Below, piece after piece: positions 45,356 through 55,359 of a stretch of DNA of 64,000 nt. The translations under genes were made by a program, and so were the position numbers. The stretch's first letter is position 1; each line of letters opens with the position of its first letter. This DNA is from Pseudovibrio denitrificans JCM 12308 (lineage in GTDB: Bacteria; Pseudomonadota; Alphaproteobacteria; Rhizobiales; Stappiaceae), in contig NZ_BAZK01000008.1 of assembly GCF_001310815.1 (NCBI RefSeq), positions 62,001-126,000 on the forward strand, given 5' to 3'. Below the pieces are notes generated by a model, which was not told where the DNA came from, did not search any database, and saw nothing but the letters and a program-made list of their open reading frames with translations.

Positions 45356-46813
45356 TTAAATTCTTTCAGTAACATTCTGACGGTTGTTCGCGGTGTTGTC
45401 GGAATTGATCACACCGCTATGGATCGCCTCACCAATTTTGAAACCTTCATGGATGTACTCATCAATGACTTTCTGGCCCTCTTCTTTTTTAAGAAGCCGA
45501 ACGATGTGGCCCATGAACACCTCCCCTAATATGGAAAGACGGTAGTCCTCATCGCTCTCGATAACCAGAGCTTCATCAATCAGGTCCTGCAATGTGGAGA
45601 GCTGGGATGCATTAACATCCCCATCTTCGATCATTGCGTGAAGCCTGTCTTTTTTCAAGCCTTGATAGAACAACGGGAACGTCCATAGGGACATATCCTT
45701 CTGGTGATGCAATGCCGACTTTCTCAGGTTGAAGCCGAACTCACCATTGCCAATGGCAGCCTTCCAGTGATTGATATCGACGGTGTTCTCAAATCGCACG
45801 CCCGGGGCGGAGCCAATGGCCTGCGCACCTGCTGCGATCAGGAAGGTATCGTAATGTGCCGCACCAATGCACTCATTGCCTGGAAGATGATCCAGAACTG
45901 TTTGGTCAACCGAGGCCCGGTCTACATAGGTGTTGGTCCCCCGGCGCACCCAGCCCGCTTGTTGCAAGGTGCTGTAAGAATGAAGCCGCATCACCGCCTG
46001 CTCTTTATGCGTTGGCACATGCGGCACCTTTTCCCCTTTCACATCAGCAACCAGAGAAGGGGCAGCGCCGGGCGTTAGCAGATAGGAGCTGACGGCATTG
46101 ATGACCGGGTGTTTCAGAGCATAGCTTAGATCTGCTTCCACATCGGCCAGTGTTTGCCCCGGTAAGCCGGTGATGAAATCAGCATTCACGATCGGGATTT
46201 GCCCGGCAACATACTCGCAGAGTTCTTCCACTTTTCGCATGGAACGCGGCAGGCGCACATTGGCTCTGATCTGCGGATTGATGCTTTGCACACCGAAGCT
46301 GAGTTTGGTCACCTTGTGGGCGATCAGCTCATCCAGAAAGTCCGGCTTGGTTGTCGAGGGGGCACATTCAATGGCGATCTCGGTGTTGTCATCAATCCCG
46401 TCCAGCCCGTGCACATGAGACAGGAGCTTGCCAATCTGGCCGCGTACAAGATCCGGACTGCCTCCACCGATGTGGACGGACCGAATACGCTTTTGCCCAT
46501 AGGCGGGTGTGATCTGCAGGATCTTATCGAGCTGTTTGATCAAAAGCGCGATGTACTCACGCGCGTCAGCAAAATCTAACGTATTGCCTCCAGAAAATGC
46601 ACAAAATGAGCATTTCTGCGCGCAGTATGGAATATGGAGGTACAACTGAAAGGTCGTCTGCTCCGTTACCGGGGCAGAGGCGATTGAATGCACGACCTCC
46701 GCTTCACTCAACTTCTTGCTGTCCGCCACCATCCAGTAGTCGATCGTGTTCCGCGCCATGTAGTGGAAACGGGTATTTAAAAGACTTTCATCACCTTTAC
46801 GAAGATCAACCAT
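45356..46813 (-). CDS. HemN-like radical SAM protein
   Basis: Enzyme of 485 residues. The [4Fe-4S] motif is C64-x3-C68-x2-C71 in YLHIPYCAQKCSFCAF; SAM contacts include HIGGGSPDL and SFGVQSINPQIRANV. The layout is that of coproporphyrinogen III oxidase relatives (HemN, HemW, HutW, and class C radical SAM methyltransferases of natural product pathways). It lacks the classical HemN N-terminal tail, and the C-terminal 150 residues are divergent. The only direct operon partner is a LysE exporter; a methyltransferase is 473 bp upstream on the same strand. Its product is unknown. Confidence 0.82.
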   Translation of the reverse strand: MVDLRKGDESLLNTRFHYMARNTIDYWMVADSKKLSEAEVVHSIASAPVTEQTTFQLYLHIPYCAQKCSFCAFSGGNTLDFADAREYIALLIKQLDKILQITPAYGQKRIRSVHIGGGSPDLVRGQIGKLLSHVHGLDGIDDNTEIAIECAPSTTKPDFLDELIAHKVTKLSFGVQSINPQIRANVRLPRSMRKVEELCEYVAGQIPIVNADFITGLPGQTLADVEADLSYALKHPVINAVSSYLLTPGAAPSLVADVKGEKVPHVPTHKEQAVMRLHSYSTLQQAGWVRRGTNTYVDRASVDQTVLDHLPGNECIGAAHYDTFLIAAGAQAIGSAPGVRFENTVDINHWKAAIGNGEFGFNLRKSALHHQKDMSLWTFPLFYQGLKKDRLHAMIEDGDVNASQLSTLQDLIDEALVIESDEDYRLSILGEVFMGHIVRLLKKEEGQKVIDEYIHEGFKIGEAIHSGVINSDNTANNRQNVTERI

Positions 46814-47286
46814 TCATCACCCAATACTTAGATCAGAAGTTTCGGGTGAGATCCTATTAACGCAGAGGCATATAAAGCAATTATACGAGATATATTATAC
46901 AGTGAAATAAACTAAACCCCGAAATGACTTAGGAGACACAGAAGAGAACGTAAATCACTAAATAAAAACAAAACTCAAATAAGCAATATGCCTAATATTA
47001 TTAATAATAGGAGAGCATCGCCGAGCGGACATTTCTAAGCTCATGGCACCTTAGTTACTGGAATGAAACGAAGTGCGACTGCTAAGACTATAAGATCAAA
47101 GATCGCGGAATGGGCAATTCAGCGAATGTCGCCAAAGCAAGGAGTATCCGACAGCTGAGAAATGCTTTGGTGTTTCCCAAAAGCGGAACTCGTCACATCC
47201 AAACTGAAGACCTACATTCTCCAAAAATCTTCATTTGACAGAAAATGCGCCGATCACCGGACCCAAAAACACGGTGTGTCTTGTGG
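46814..47286. other. Intergenic region without recognisable features
   Basis: This 473-bp AT-rich gap lies between the methyltransferase and radical SAM genes, both on the minus strand. It should contain the promoter of the radical SAM operon. No gene, clear terminator or long palindrome was found. Confidence 0.35.
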
Positions 47287-48141
47287 CTACTCAGCGCCCA
47301 TCTTTCTGGCGATCACCAGTTGCCCGGTGATTGGGTTACCGTGTTCAAGCCGGATTATCATTTCAGTGCGATCAAGCAGCTCCAGATTGTTTTGCTTGAG
47401 CAGGCGCTGGATGTAGTCCAGTGAGTGGGCGTAGCGACAGTGCTTGCCCATTAGGTAGGACTGGCCGTTGAAGTTTTCTTCCGGCTGAACCTCATTTGAG
47501 AAAAGAAAGATACCATCAGGCGTCATGCTGCCAGCAATGTGCGAGAACATCTCATCCAATGTACCGTTGTACGGAATAACATCAGTTGAGACGACGAGAT
47601 CCCAAGGCTCAGTGCGGTTTGCCTTGAGGAACCGCGTGATCTCTTCTTCGTGCAAGACATCGTAGAGCTCTTTCTCTCTCGCTTTCTCAAGCATCTCTGC
47701 AGAAAGATCCAAACCAGTTTTGTGAGTGACTTGCTCTTTCAGCACCTCACAGCAAAGGCCGGTCCCACAACCAAGATCCAGCATGCGTTTGAAAGGGCCG
47801 AGCCCGAGCGCAGCAAATCTTTCGCCCACTTTCTCTGGAATGGCATACTTCAGGTTTTCCAGAAGACGTTGATCGTAGGTTCCGGACATCTGGCCAAACA
47901 GCGACAGAATGTGGGCTTCGGGCATACTGCTAGGCACATCTCTTTTACCAATGGCTGCCAGATGGAGGGCGGCGCCTATGCTGTCTTCGGGGTCATTGCG
48001 CAGCATCTGCTCAAAAGCTTCTGCGGCTTCATCGTATTTGCCTGAGGCTTCCAGATCCAATGCATTGTTGAGCTCAAAAAAGTCAGAAATAATATCTGCA
48101 ACGGGATTAAAGTGATTGTTATCGCCAATATCATTGCCCAT
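47287..48141 (-). CDS. SAM-dependent class I methyltransferase
   Basis: Protein of 284 residues. An N-terminal helical region (residues 20-70: LDLEASGKYDEAAEAFEQMLRNDPED) looks like a TPR repeat. The methyltransferase core has MLDLGCGTGLCCEVL (motif I), TGLDLSAEMLEKAREKELYD (motif II) and DLVVSTDVIPYNGTLDEMFSHI. TPR-plus-methyltransferase proteins are common in alphaproteobacteria, with unknown substrates. ATG 48141 is preceded by GAGGCG. Confidence 0.85.
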   Translation of the reverse strand: MGNDIGDNNHFNPVADIISDFFELNNALDLEASGKYDEAAEAFEQMLRNDPEDSIGAALHLAAIGKRDVPSSMPEAHILSLFGQMSGTYDQRLLENLKYAIPEKVGERFAALGLGPFKRMLDLGCGTGLCCEVLKEQVTHKTGLDLSAEMLEKAREKELYDVLHEEEITRFLKANRTEPWDLVVSTDVIPYNGTLDEMFSHIAGSMTPDGIFLFSNEVQPEENFNGQSYLMGKHCRYAHSLDYIQRLLKQNNLELLDRTEMIIRLEHGNPITGQLVIARKMGAE

Positions 48142-48268
48142 GGCTTACGCCTCATGATTTCAGGTGAGCGCAGTTGGCCATAAAACACTTAAGGAGCCAC
48201 CCCTGCAGTCTGGCTGATCTTCCGAAAACTGTAATCAGTCTGTTGAGAGGTCTTGTTAAAAGGCAAAG

Positions 48269-48300
48269 AAAAACCCCGCCTCACGAGGAAGCGGGGTTCT
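48269..48300 (-). terminator. Rho-independent terminator after the SCP2 gene
   Basis: On the minus strand AACCCCGC pairs with GCGGGGTT over a loop of about 10 bases, followed by TTTCTTTGCC. It lies 22 bp after the SCP2 stop. Confidence 0.82.
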
Positions 48301-48322
48301 CAAGAACAGAAGCTGGGTCAGC

Positions 48323-48613
48323 TTAGCCGAGGATCTTGCCCAGGTTCATGGCAACCATCTTGTCACCGCCAATCTTGATCTTGCCCATCATCACCGCAGT
48401 CATCGGGTTGACGGAACCATCCACCAAGCCTTTGAAGGTCTTTGCAGAACAAGAGATTGTGCAATCTGCCTCTGCTTCTTCTGCGCGCGCACCGTTTTCA
48501 TCAACGATGATGGAGCCCTCATCCTTGATGTTGAGCGCGATAGACTTTGACATATCGACGCCATCAAGCTTGTCGTTGATTCCGGATACGATCTTCTGGA
48601 TGAATTCGGACAT
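48323..48613 (-). CDS. SCP2 sterol-binding domain protein
   Basis: Small cytoplasmic protein of 96 residues, a stand-alone SCP2 domain. It has the typical KSIALNIKDEGSIIVDENGA, ADCTISCSAKTFKGLVDGSVNPMTAVMMGKIKIGGDKMVAMNLGKIL. SCP2 domains bind hydrophobic ligands such as acyl-CoAs; the role of the bacterial stand-alone form is unclear. It is monocistronic with its own terminator. Confidence 0.88.
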   Translation of the reverse strand: MSEFIQKIVSGINDKLDGVDMSKSIALNIKDEGSIIVDENGARAEEAEADCTISCSAKTFKGLVDGSVNPMTAVMMGKIKIGGDKMVAMNLGKILG

Positions 48614-48729
48614 CTGATCCTCTGGCTGTTTTTCTGTTTCGGGAGGGCAAACCCTCCAAATTATTTCAGCTACTTAACCACTATCTGTGGCGATAACAAG
48701 CGCCTCAAAGGTCTAGTATACGTAAACTG

Positions 48730-49566
48730 CTAGACCAATTCGTCATAGTGCCATGCAATATGGTCCTGCATAAAGGACGCAATGCAGTAGTAGCTGTGAT
48801 CATATCCGCCGTGCATCCGCAGGGTCAGATCAACGCCTTCATCCCGGCAAGCTTTCTCAAAGACCCAAGGTTTCAGCTGCTCTTCCAGGAAGCCATCCGC
48901 AGAACCCTGATCAATCAGAATACGGCCTTTCCAGCCTCGGGACTTAACCAACTCACACGCATCATAGTTTGCCCAAGTGGAGCGATCGTCACCCAGATAA
49001 CCGGAGAACGCCTTCTCACCCCATGGGCAGTTGATTGGGTTCACAATCGGCGCAAAGGCGGAAACGCTTTTGAACAGGCCCGGATTTTTCATCGCAAGGG
49101 TCAACGCACCATGACCGCCCATGGAGTGGCCGGTGATGCCCAGAGCGCTCAGGTCAATCGGGAAGTGCTCTTCCAGAATCTCCGGCAGCTCCTGCGTGAT
49201 GTACTCTTCCATGCGGTAGTGCTTGGCCCATGGCTCCTGCGTGGCGTTCAGGTAGAAGCCCGCGCTTTTGCCCATGTCCCAGCCGTCATCATCAGCCACA
49301 TCATCACCGCGCGGGGATGTATCAGGTGCAACGATGATCATGCCCATCTCAGCCGCAGCGCGCTGGCTGCCTGCTTTGGTGACCATGTTCTCCCAGGTGC
49401 AGGTGAGACCGGAGAGGAACATCAGGCTTGGGCATTCTTCGCCGTTCAGCGCACGGCGCGGCAGAAACACGGCGAATTCCATTGGTGTGCCGGTGGACTT
49501 GCTGTCATGGCGGTAAACGCGCTGCTCGCCATCAAAACAGCGCCAGCTTTGGATCAGCTCAATCAT
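48730..49566 (-). CDS. fghA: S-formylglutathione hydrolase
   Basis: Hydrolyses S-formylglutathione to formate and glutathione, the second step of glutathione-dependent formaldehyde oxidation. From ATG 49566 the protein has 278 residues, the usual length. It shows MFLSGLTCTWENMVTKAG, the nucleophile GHSMGGHGALTLA, IVNPINCPWGEKAF, DQGSADGFL (acid) and GGYDHSYYCIASF (His). The adhC gene for the previous step lies 130 bp upstream on the same strand. Confidence 0.95.
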   Translation of the reverse strand: MIELIQSWRCFDGEQRVYRHDSKSTGTPMEFAVFLPRRALNGEECPSLMFLSGLTCTWENMVTKAGSQRAAAEMGMIIVAPDTSPRGDDVADDDGWDMGKSAGFYLNATQEPWAKHYRMEEYITQELPEILEEHFPIDLSALGITGHSMGGHGALTLAMKNPGLFKSVSAFAPIVNPINCPWGEKAFSGYLGDDRSTWANYDACELVKSRGWKGRILIDQGSADGFLEEQLKPWVFEKACRDEGVDLTLRMHGGYDHSYYCIASFMQDHIAWHYDELV

Positions 49567-49695
49567 AATAGCTCTCTTACAGCGCATTCCCGAAAAGCGG
49601 CTCCGGTTTTCGGAAAAGAATACGCATTAAAATGAAGGTCTAAGCAGAGCATACGTCCGCTTAGACCTTATCAATACGATAACCCGGAATAAGGC

Positions 49696-50805
49696 TTAAA
49701 ACGTCACAACCGAACGGATGGACTTGCCTTCGTGCATCAGATCAAACGCCGTGTTGATCTCTTCCAGTGGCATGGTGTGGGTGATCATGTGGTCAATGTC
49801 GATCTTGCCATCCATGTACCAGTCCACGATCTTCGGCACATCCGTACGACCACGCGCACCACCAAATGCAGTGCCTCTCCAGGAGCGGCCAGTGACCAAC
49901 TGGAATGGACGGGTGGAGATTTCCTGACCAGCACCAGCAACGCCGATGATGATGCTTTCACCCCAGCCTTTGTGACAGCACTCTAGTGCCTGACGCATGG
50001 TGGTTGGGTGGCCGATACACTCGAAGGAGTAATCCGCACCGCCGCCTGTCAGATCAACAAGGTAAGGCACCAGATCGCCTTCAACTTCCTTCGGGTTCAC
50101 GAAGTCGGTCATGCCGTACTTTTCAGCCAGATCTTTCTTGGCTGGGTTCAGGTCCACGCCAACAATCTGGTCTGCACCGATCAGACGAAGGCCCTGCACA
50201 ACGTTAAGGCCGATACCACCGAGGCCGAATACAACAGCCTTACAGCCCGGTTCTGCCTTTGCTGTGTTGATCACAGCACCAACGCCGGTGGTTACGCCGC
50301 AGCCGATGTAGCAGACCTTATCGAACGGAGCATCCTGACGGATCTTCGCAAGAGAGATCTCTGGCAGCACGGTGAAATTGGAGAAGGTGCTGGTGCCCAT
50401 GTAGTGGTGAACTTTCTCACCATTGATGGAGAAACGGCTGGTGCCGTCCGGCATCACACCTGCGCCCTGTGTCGTGCGGATGGACTGACACAGGTTGGTT
50501 TTCGGGTTGAGGCAGTACTCACACTCGCGGCACTCTGGCGTGTAAAGCGGGATCACGTGATCACCCGGCTTCAGCGAGGTCACGCCTTTGCCAACTTCGC
50601 GCACGATGCCAGCGCCTTCGTGGCCTAAAATGGCTGGGAACAGACCCTCAGGGTCATCACCGGAAAGGGTGAAGGCATCCGTATGGCATACGCCAGTTGC
50701 CATAATTTCAACCAGAACCTCAAAGGGTTTCGGGCCTTCTAGCTGAACCGTTTCGATGGAAAGAGGGGCTCCGGCTTTATAAGCGACAGCGGCGCGTGTA
50801 TCCAT
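49696..50805 (-). CDS. adhC: S-(hydroxymethyl)glutathione dehydrogenase, class III alcohol dehydrogenase
   Basis: Zinc enzyme of 369 residues that oxidises S-hydroxymethylglutathione (from formaldehyde) to S-formylglutathione. Catalytic zinc: Cys in [11 protein letters not shown] and His in [13 protein letters not shown]; structural zinc: the four-Cys loop [15 protein letters not shown]. The NAD motif is [14 protein letters not shown]. The protein is class III over its whole length. It works with fghA, immediately downstream. Confidence 0.95.
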   Translation of the reverse strand: MDTRAAVAYKAGAPLSIETVQLEGPKPFEVLVEIMATGVCHTDAFTLSGDDPEGLFPAILGHEGAGIVREVGKGVTSLKPGDHVIPLYTPECRECEYCLNPKTNLCQSIRTTQGAGVMPDGTSRFSINGEKVHHYMGTSTFSNFTVLPEISLAKIRQDAPFDKVCYIGCGVTTGVGAVINTAKAEPGCKAVVFGLGGIGLNVVQGLRLIGADQIVGVDLNPAKKDLAEKYGMTDFVNPKEVEGDLVPYLVDLTGGGADYSFECIGHPTTMRQALECCHKGWGESIIIGVAGAGQEISTRPFQLVTGRSWRGTAFGGARGRTDVPKIVDWYMDGKIDIDHMITHTMPLEEINTAFDLMHEGKSIRSVVTF

Positions 50806-51065
50806 ATTTTAAACCTATACGTCTTGTAATCGACCCACCGAAAATGGCAGGCCCTCCCCAAAGTTGTTAAATGCGGCGCACACCTCCCGCGTGTCACCAC
50901 CAAACTTGCACCCACAACTTATAGCGCGCAAAGACGCGAATTGCATCAGCCAATTCAGGAGTTTTGCGTAGAGATGAAAGTTCCTAACAAACAACATTTT
51001 TGAGTGCACAGAGTGGACTTCATTGCGCGATTCAATCATTAGATTGTTGTTTTCAGGAGAAAATT

Positions 51066-51519
51066 ATGAGTGGCCTGACCAAGGGTAAGATTCTCGAATT
51101 TTTGCAGGGCTATCCAGTTTACCTTCTGGCCCTGACGTTGGCTGGGGTCACCGCTTTTCTTGGCTTCTACCTGCTCGCCATCTTCCCGCCTATCGGCTTT
51201 GCGCTCCTTTACATCCTGCAGGACAGGATCCCGCTCACAACGTTCATCCCTTTCATCGTTGCTCCGCCATACCGGCTGCCATCGTCTTCTATCTCATCCT
51301 CAGAAAGACGCGACTAAGGCTCTCCATTCCAGCAGTCCTGTTCGCCTATCTGCCGGTAGCGGCATCGCCATCCTGCTTTTGCCTCTCATCGCCGCGCCAT
51401 CGGTTACAAGGCTGGATGGCTTCCTGATTTTCTTGGCGCTCGCCTGCACCGTGGGTTACGCATTCGTCTATTGGCGGCGCATCCCTCAAGCACCTCACAA
51501 TCCTAAAGCAGATACTTGA
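51066..51519 (+). CDS. Hypothetical small membrane protein (two frame breaks)
   Basis: Protein of about 151 residues with four hydrophobic segments once repaired. ATG 51066 follows AGGAGA. The first part reads FLQGYPVYLLALTLAGVTAFLGFYLL. After a base missing near 51266 it continues AIPAAIVFYLILRKTRLRLS, and after another near 51361 IAILLLPLIAAPSVTRLDGF and ALACTVGYAFVYWRR. It ends at TGA 51519, overlapping the convergent yeiH-like gene by 17 bp. No family is recognised. The continuing hydrophobic pattern across both breaks supports a single gene. Confidence 0.6.
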
Positions 51520-52569
51520 TCGCGAGGATGATCCCGCCGAGGAGGAGGAGGGTCTCCGCGACGATGACGAACAGGTGTTGGTGGCCGAGGCTGACGAGAG
51601 TTTTCAGGGTGGTCATGACACCCAGAGCCGAGATCGCGATGACCAGGCACCAGGTGGACGCATCCACGAGGATCAGGCGTGGTGTCTCTGGTATCCAGCC
51701 TAGTGAGTTGACCACAACCAGAGCCGCAAAGCCAAATGCGAAGTAGGGGACAGGGGCTTTGGCCTCCAATGTCGCCGTCGTGGCCTTGCCTTTGGTATGC
51801 AGCCATTTGGCGGACCAGAGGGAGATGATGAAGATCACCGGCAGAAGCATCATCACCCGCATCAGCTTTACCACCGTCCCGATTTCTCCTGCGCTGTCCG
51901 ACACCGCAAAACCAGCCCCGACTACCTGCGCCACATCATGAATGGTTGCGCCAAAGAAGATGCCAAGCTGCACATCGTTGAGGCCGAACATCTGGCCGAT
52001 GCTGGGGTAAAGGATCATCGCAAGCGTGGAGAGGGCGGTGACGGCAATCACCGTAAACAGGGTGTTCTGCTCGTTCTCTTTGGAGCTGGGCAAGACTGAG
52101 GAAATCGCTAGTGCTGCGGAGGCTCCGCAGATACCAACAGCACCGCCAGTCAGAAGACCAAAGCTGGCGGAACGACCCAGTAAACGTGCCACAATGAGCC
52201 CAACAAACAGCATGGCGAGCACAGAAAGGATCACCAGCGCCAGTGTCTGCCAGCCCAGCTCAAGGATCTGCGCAAAGGAAACGCGTAGGCCCAGCAGGAT
52301 CACACCCAGACGCAGCACCTTCTTGGCCGCAAAACTCAAACCTGCCTGACAATTACCGTCCTCATAAATGGAATGCACTGCCATACCGATAAGCAAGGCG
52401 TACAGCATCACAGGGCCGCCCTGATGCTCCGAGATGTAACGCGCGGCAATGGCGATCACTGTTGCGATGATGAGGCCGGGAATGATCTCTCGGCCCTCTT
52501 TCATCCATCTGGAGAAGAACGGGCCGGACCCTTCCGGCTGGTCTGGCAGGCTGGAATCGGCTGGCATGA
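51503..52569 (-). CDS. YeiH family putative sulfate exporter (UPF0324)
   Basis: Integral membrane protein of 355 residues with about ten helices. It shows GGPVMLYALLIGMAVHSI, VLRLGVILLGLRVSFAQIL, LTGGAVGICGASAALAISSVLP and FFGATIHDVAQVVGAGFAV, all standard for the YeiH/PSE family. Start ATG 52569 is 9 bases behind AAGGG; a longer open frame runs to 52678. The transported substrate is not firmly established in the family. Confidence 0.88.
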
Positions 52570-52715
52570 AACGAACCCTTGCAATATCCCCGTGCCTCCA
52601 GTTGGAAACACGGGGAACAGCATAAGGATCCAGCATGGGGAAGTGGTTACGCCAGCCAAAGAAACAGCCACACCCCATGGCAATTCAGGGGTGTGACTTG
52701 CGTAAGTACACAGGC

Positions 52716-53918
52716 TTATTGCGTCTCGCTGGCCTCGGCGGGCTGAGCAGATCCACCAACAAGGCTGAGAGCCAGACCGGTGCAGGCGATGAACGCGGTA
52801 AGGGCGAGGATCAGCCAGCCGGTGTATTCAACGGAGGTCACGAGACCAACCAGCAGACCGGACAGCGGCAGGGTGAAGTTGTTGAACAGGATGATCACGC
52901 CAACAGTTTTGCCGTAGTCCTCTGGCGGAATAATCTTCTGCCGTGCACTGCGGATGTAGACATTGAACATGCTGTCGAAGCCAAGGATCACACAGTAGCC
53001 CAGCAGATAAATCCAGTAGTTGCTGGTGAACCCAGTGATTATACCGCCAATCACCAGTCCGCTGTAGGAGATGATGCCGATATGTGTCAGTTTAAGACGG
53101 CTCGCGCCAGTGATCAGCAAAACCGCAAAGGTCGCAATCGCCCCAACGGATTGCAGCAGGGCGTAGTATTCCTCTGACTGCTCATAGAGGCCAGTGACCA
53201 TACTGGCGGACGTTGCCAGTGTAACGCCGAAGACCAGATTGACCAGCGCGGTGAGCGCCACGATACGCTTCAGACCTGGCAGATAAAACAGGTGGTTGAG
53301 CGCGGTGCGGAAAGGTTTGGTCCAATGTCCGTCCAGCGGCTTTGCCTCTTTCAGCTCCACATCACTCAGTCGGCGCCAGATGGAGATGAGGGCATCGGCA
53401 CTGACAAACAGGGCACCTGACATAACCACCACAATTTCCCAGCCGAACAGATTGAACAGTGCGGCGGCAATCACAGGGCCAAGCACCACACAGATCTGGT
53501 CCACACTCTGCGCGTAGGACTGCACCTTGGTGAAAGCCACATCCTTAAAAATCTGCGGCAGCATCACTTCACGAGCCATGAACCCTTGCGTGGTGAGCAC
53601 GCCGGAAAGCGCGGCAATGGCAACAATCCAGCCCACGTGAGGCATGAAGTACTGGCCAAGCAAACCAATGGCACACACGAGTGAGCGGCCCGCCTGCGAG
53701 ATACGCACCAGCGTGACGGGAGAAAAACGGTCCGCCAGAATTCCGCAGACAGGAAAGCACAGGATACGCGGCAGCGTCTCAGCGGCAAAGGCAAGACCGG
53801 AAAGTGAGACACTGCCAGTGGTTTGGAAGACAACAAGAGGAACGACGAAAAGCAGCAGCTGGTCCCCCAAACGGGAACCGAACATGGAGCCAAAGAACAA
53901 AAAAACGGAGCTTTTCAC
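52716..53918 (-). CDS. MFS transporter
   Basis: Twelve-helix permease of 400 residues with GSMFGSRLGDQLLLFVVPLVVFQTTGSVSLSGLAFA and GILADRFSPVTLVRISQ (motif A) near the start. Its plan is that of MFS proteins similar to the enterobactin exporter EntS or macrolide efflux proteins. The start appears to be GTG 53918. An ArsR regulator lies 133 bp upstream on the same strand, so expression may be controlled by it. Substrate unknown. Confidence 0.85.
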   Translation of the reverse strand: MKSSVFLFFGSMFGSRLGDQLLLFVVPLVVFQTTGSVSLSGLAFAAETLPRILCFPVCGILADRFSPVTLVRISQAGRSLVCAIGLLGQYFMPHVGWIVAIAALSGVLTTQGFMAREVMLPQIFKDVAFTKVQSYAQSVDQICVVLGPVIAAALFNLFGWEIVVVMSGALFVSADALISIWRRLSDVELKEAKPLDGHWTKPFRTALNHLFYLPGLKRIVALTALVNLVFGVTLATSASMVTGLYEQSEEYYALLQSVGAIATFAVLLITGASRLKLTHIGIISYSGLVIGGIITGFTSNYWIYLLGYCVILGFDSMFNVYIRSARQKIIPPEDYGKTVGVIILFNNFTLPLSGLLVGLVTSVEYTGWLILALTAFIACTGLALSLVGGSAQPAEASETQ

Positions 53919-54051
53919 TCTGTATTCCAGACATAATTGGATGAGGAAACGAACAGGGGTGCTCGCGGCACAAGGTGATCCGCTGAAGATCAGGGGAGGT
54001 GGGGTAAGGCCATCAGCCTAAGAAGATCAGCTTGCAGGTTGCGTCGGCGAG

Positions 54052-54366
54052 TTATTTTTGTGTGGCGACCTTGTTCTGAAGGTCATCAAGGAAAAGAGAA
54101 ACAGCCTCCTTGTTCAGGCGAAAATACACCCAATTGCTGTTGCGCGTGGGCGTCACCAATCCGGCATTCACCAGCACCTTCATATGATTGGTCGCGGTGG
54201 GCTGAGAAATGCCGAGTTTTCGAGCAATTGCCCCCAAACACACACCGTGTTCAATCAGATCGCCATTCTTCTGCGGTGGAAAATGCGCCACAGGATCCTG
54301 AAGCCATTCCAGGATGGTCAATCTGTTCTCGTTGGCCAGTGTTTTAAGGATCTCAATCAAGCTCAT
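54052..54366 (-). CDS. ArsR family regulator
   Basis: Winged-helix repressor of 104 residues from ATG 54366; a longer open frame up to 54408 crosses the operator. It has LIEILKTLANENRLTILEWLQDP, then IARKLGISQPTATNHMKVLVNAGLV (recognition helix) and NWVYFRLNKEAVSLF (wing). A CVC metal motif is absent, so it probably senses something other than arsenic. It precedes the MFS gene on the same strand. Confidence 0.86.
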   Translation of the reverse strand: MSLIEILKTLANENRLTILEWLQDPVAHFPPQKNGDLIEHGVCLGAIARKLGISQPTATNHMKVLVNAGLVTPTRNSNWVYFRLNKEAVSLFLDDLQNKVATQK

Positions 54367-54373
54367 GCACAAA

Positions 54374-54397
54374 CTATATAGCCGATTCCCTATATAG
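54374..54397 (-). promoter_or_regulatory. Paired CTATATAG operator of the ArsR gene
   Basis: Two copies of the palindrome CTATATAG (54374-54381 and 54390-54397) with 16-bp spacing form a larger inverted repeat directly upstream of the ArsR start. Related AATATAG/CTATATT copies follow to about 54430. Autorepression by ArsR is likely. Confidence 0.65.
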
Positions 54398-54474
54398 CAA
54401 TCCAGCAATATAGCTTATCAACTATATTCAAAATTCAGCCCAGAACGGTACCTGTCGCACTACGCACAACACCA

Positions 54475-55359
54475 TTGAAACTGCGCAGAAAATGGAGTGT
54501 TATTGGCCTATTGCTCTTCACTGTTCTTTTTCAGAAAGCTCGTTCTGTGCCGTATCTTTCGCCAATTTTCACTCGCATGCTTGCTGCATTCCTCGCCATC
54601 TTCCTCTCAACAGCAGGGGCAACCGCAACACCGTTCTATCCGTTATCGTTGGAGCTGAAAGGAGAGGGGCATCCCATTGTCGTGCTCATTCATGGCAACG
54701 GAAGCAACGCCTCAGCGTGGAACAACATCGAACCGCAGATACGCAGCATGGGCGTGCAGACAGTCGTTTATGACCGTGTCATCCTTGATCCTCACCCGAT
54801 GTGGGAAGGGGGATATGCGGTTGAACACGAGGCGAAAGATCTGATCACGGCTCTTTCCGACCTCGCAGATAATGCCCCCATCATTCTCGTCGCACATTCC
54901 TACGGCGGATACATCGCCAGTTTGCTGGTGGAAGAGCTGGAGAACGTGCAAGGCATCGTATTTGTCGATGCAGGCATCCCGCAGGATATGAGTGCGGAGC
55001 TGGTTGATTTCGTGTTGGCCGAATACACCCCACGCTTCGAAGCGCTTGAGAAAGCAGCGCCAGAGCTGGCGAAGACCGTCATCCCAGTCATCAAAGCCTA
55101 TCCAGCCACAGCACAGCGCATGGGGTCTGTCACCATCCCTCAGCATCTGCCTGTCATCGACATTGTAGCTGAAACCTCATGGGTGAAGGATGCAAAGGTT
55201 GTCGCGCAGATGCGCAAGGCCCATGCGGATTTCACCGCCGCTTCCCCGAACCGCATCAGCGTTTTCGCAAAAGGCAGCGGGCACAACGTGATGCAGGATA
55301 AGCCGGAATATGTGATCGAGGCCATCAAACGGATAGTGGAACAGGTGAGGGGCAAATGA
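54475..55359 (+). CDS. Exported alpha/beta hydrolase
   Basis: Hydrolase of 294 residues from TTG 54475, or 260 from ATG 54577, which is the better start of a signal peptide (MLAAFLAIFLSTAGATA). Oxyanion region HGNGSNASAW, nucleophile elbow VAHSYGGYIAS, and the base His in GSGHNVMQDKPEYVIEAI near the end. No ribosome site clearly decides the start. Its stop overlaps the ATG of the VOC gene, so both are cotranslated. Substrate unknown. Confidence 0.82.
   Translation: MKLRRKWSVIGLLLFTVLFQKARSVPYLSPIFTRMLAAFLAIFLSTAGATATPFYPLSLELKGEGHPIVVLIHGNGSNASAWNNIEPQIRSMGVQTVVYDRVILDPHPMWEGGYAVEHEAKDLITALSDLADNAPIILVAHSYGGYIASLLVEELENVQGIVFVDAGIPQDMSAELVDFVLAEYTPRFEALEKAAPELAKTVIPVIKAYPATAQRMGSVTIPQHLPVIDIVAETSWVKDAKVVAQMRKAHADFTAASPNRISVFAKGSGHNVMQDKPEYVIEAIKRIVEQVRGK

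Noticed and set aside
48748-49635. 295-codon plus-strand open frame opposite fghA
   Set aside because: FghA has all catalytic motifs and normal length on the other strand; the plus frame is a shadow.
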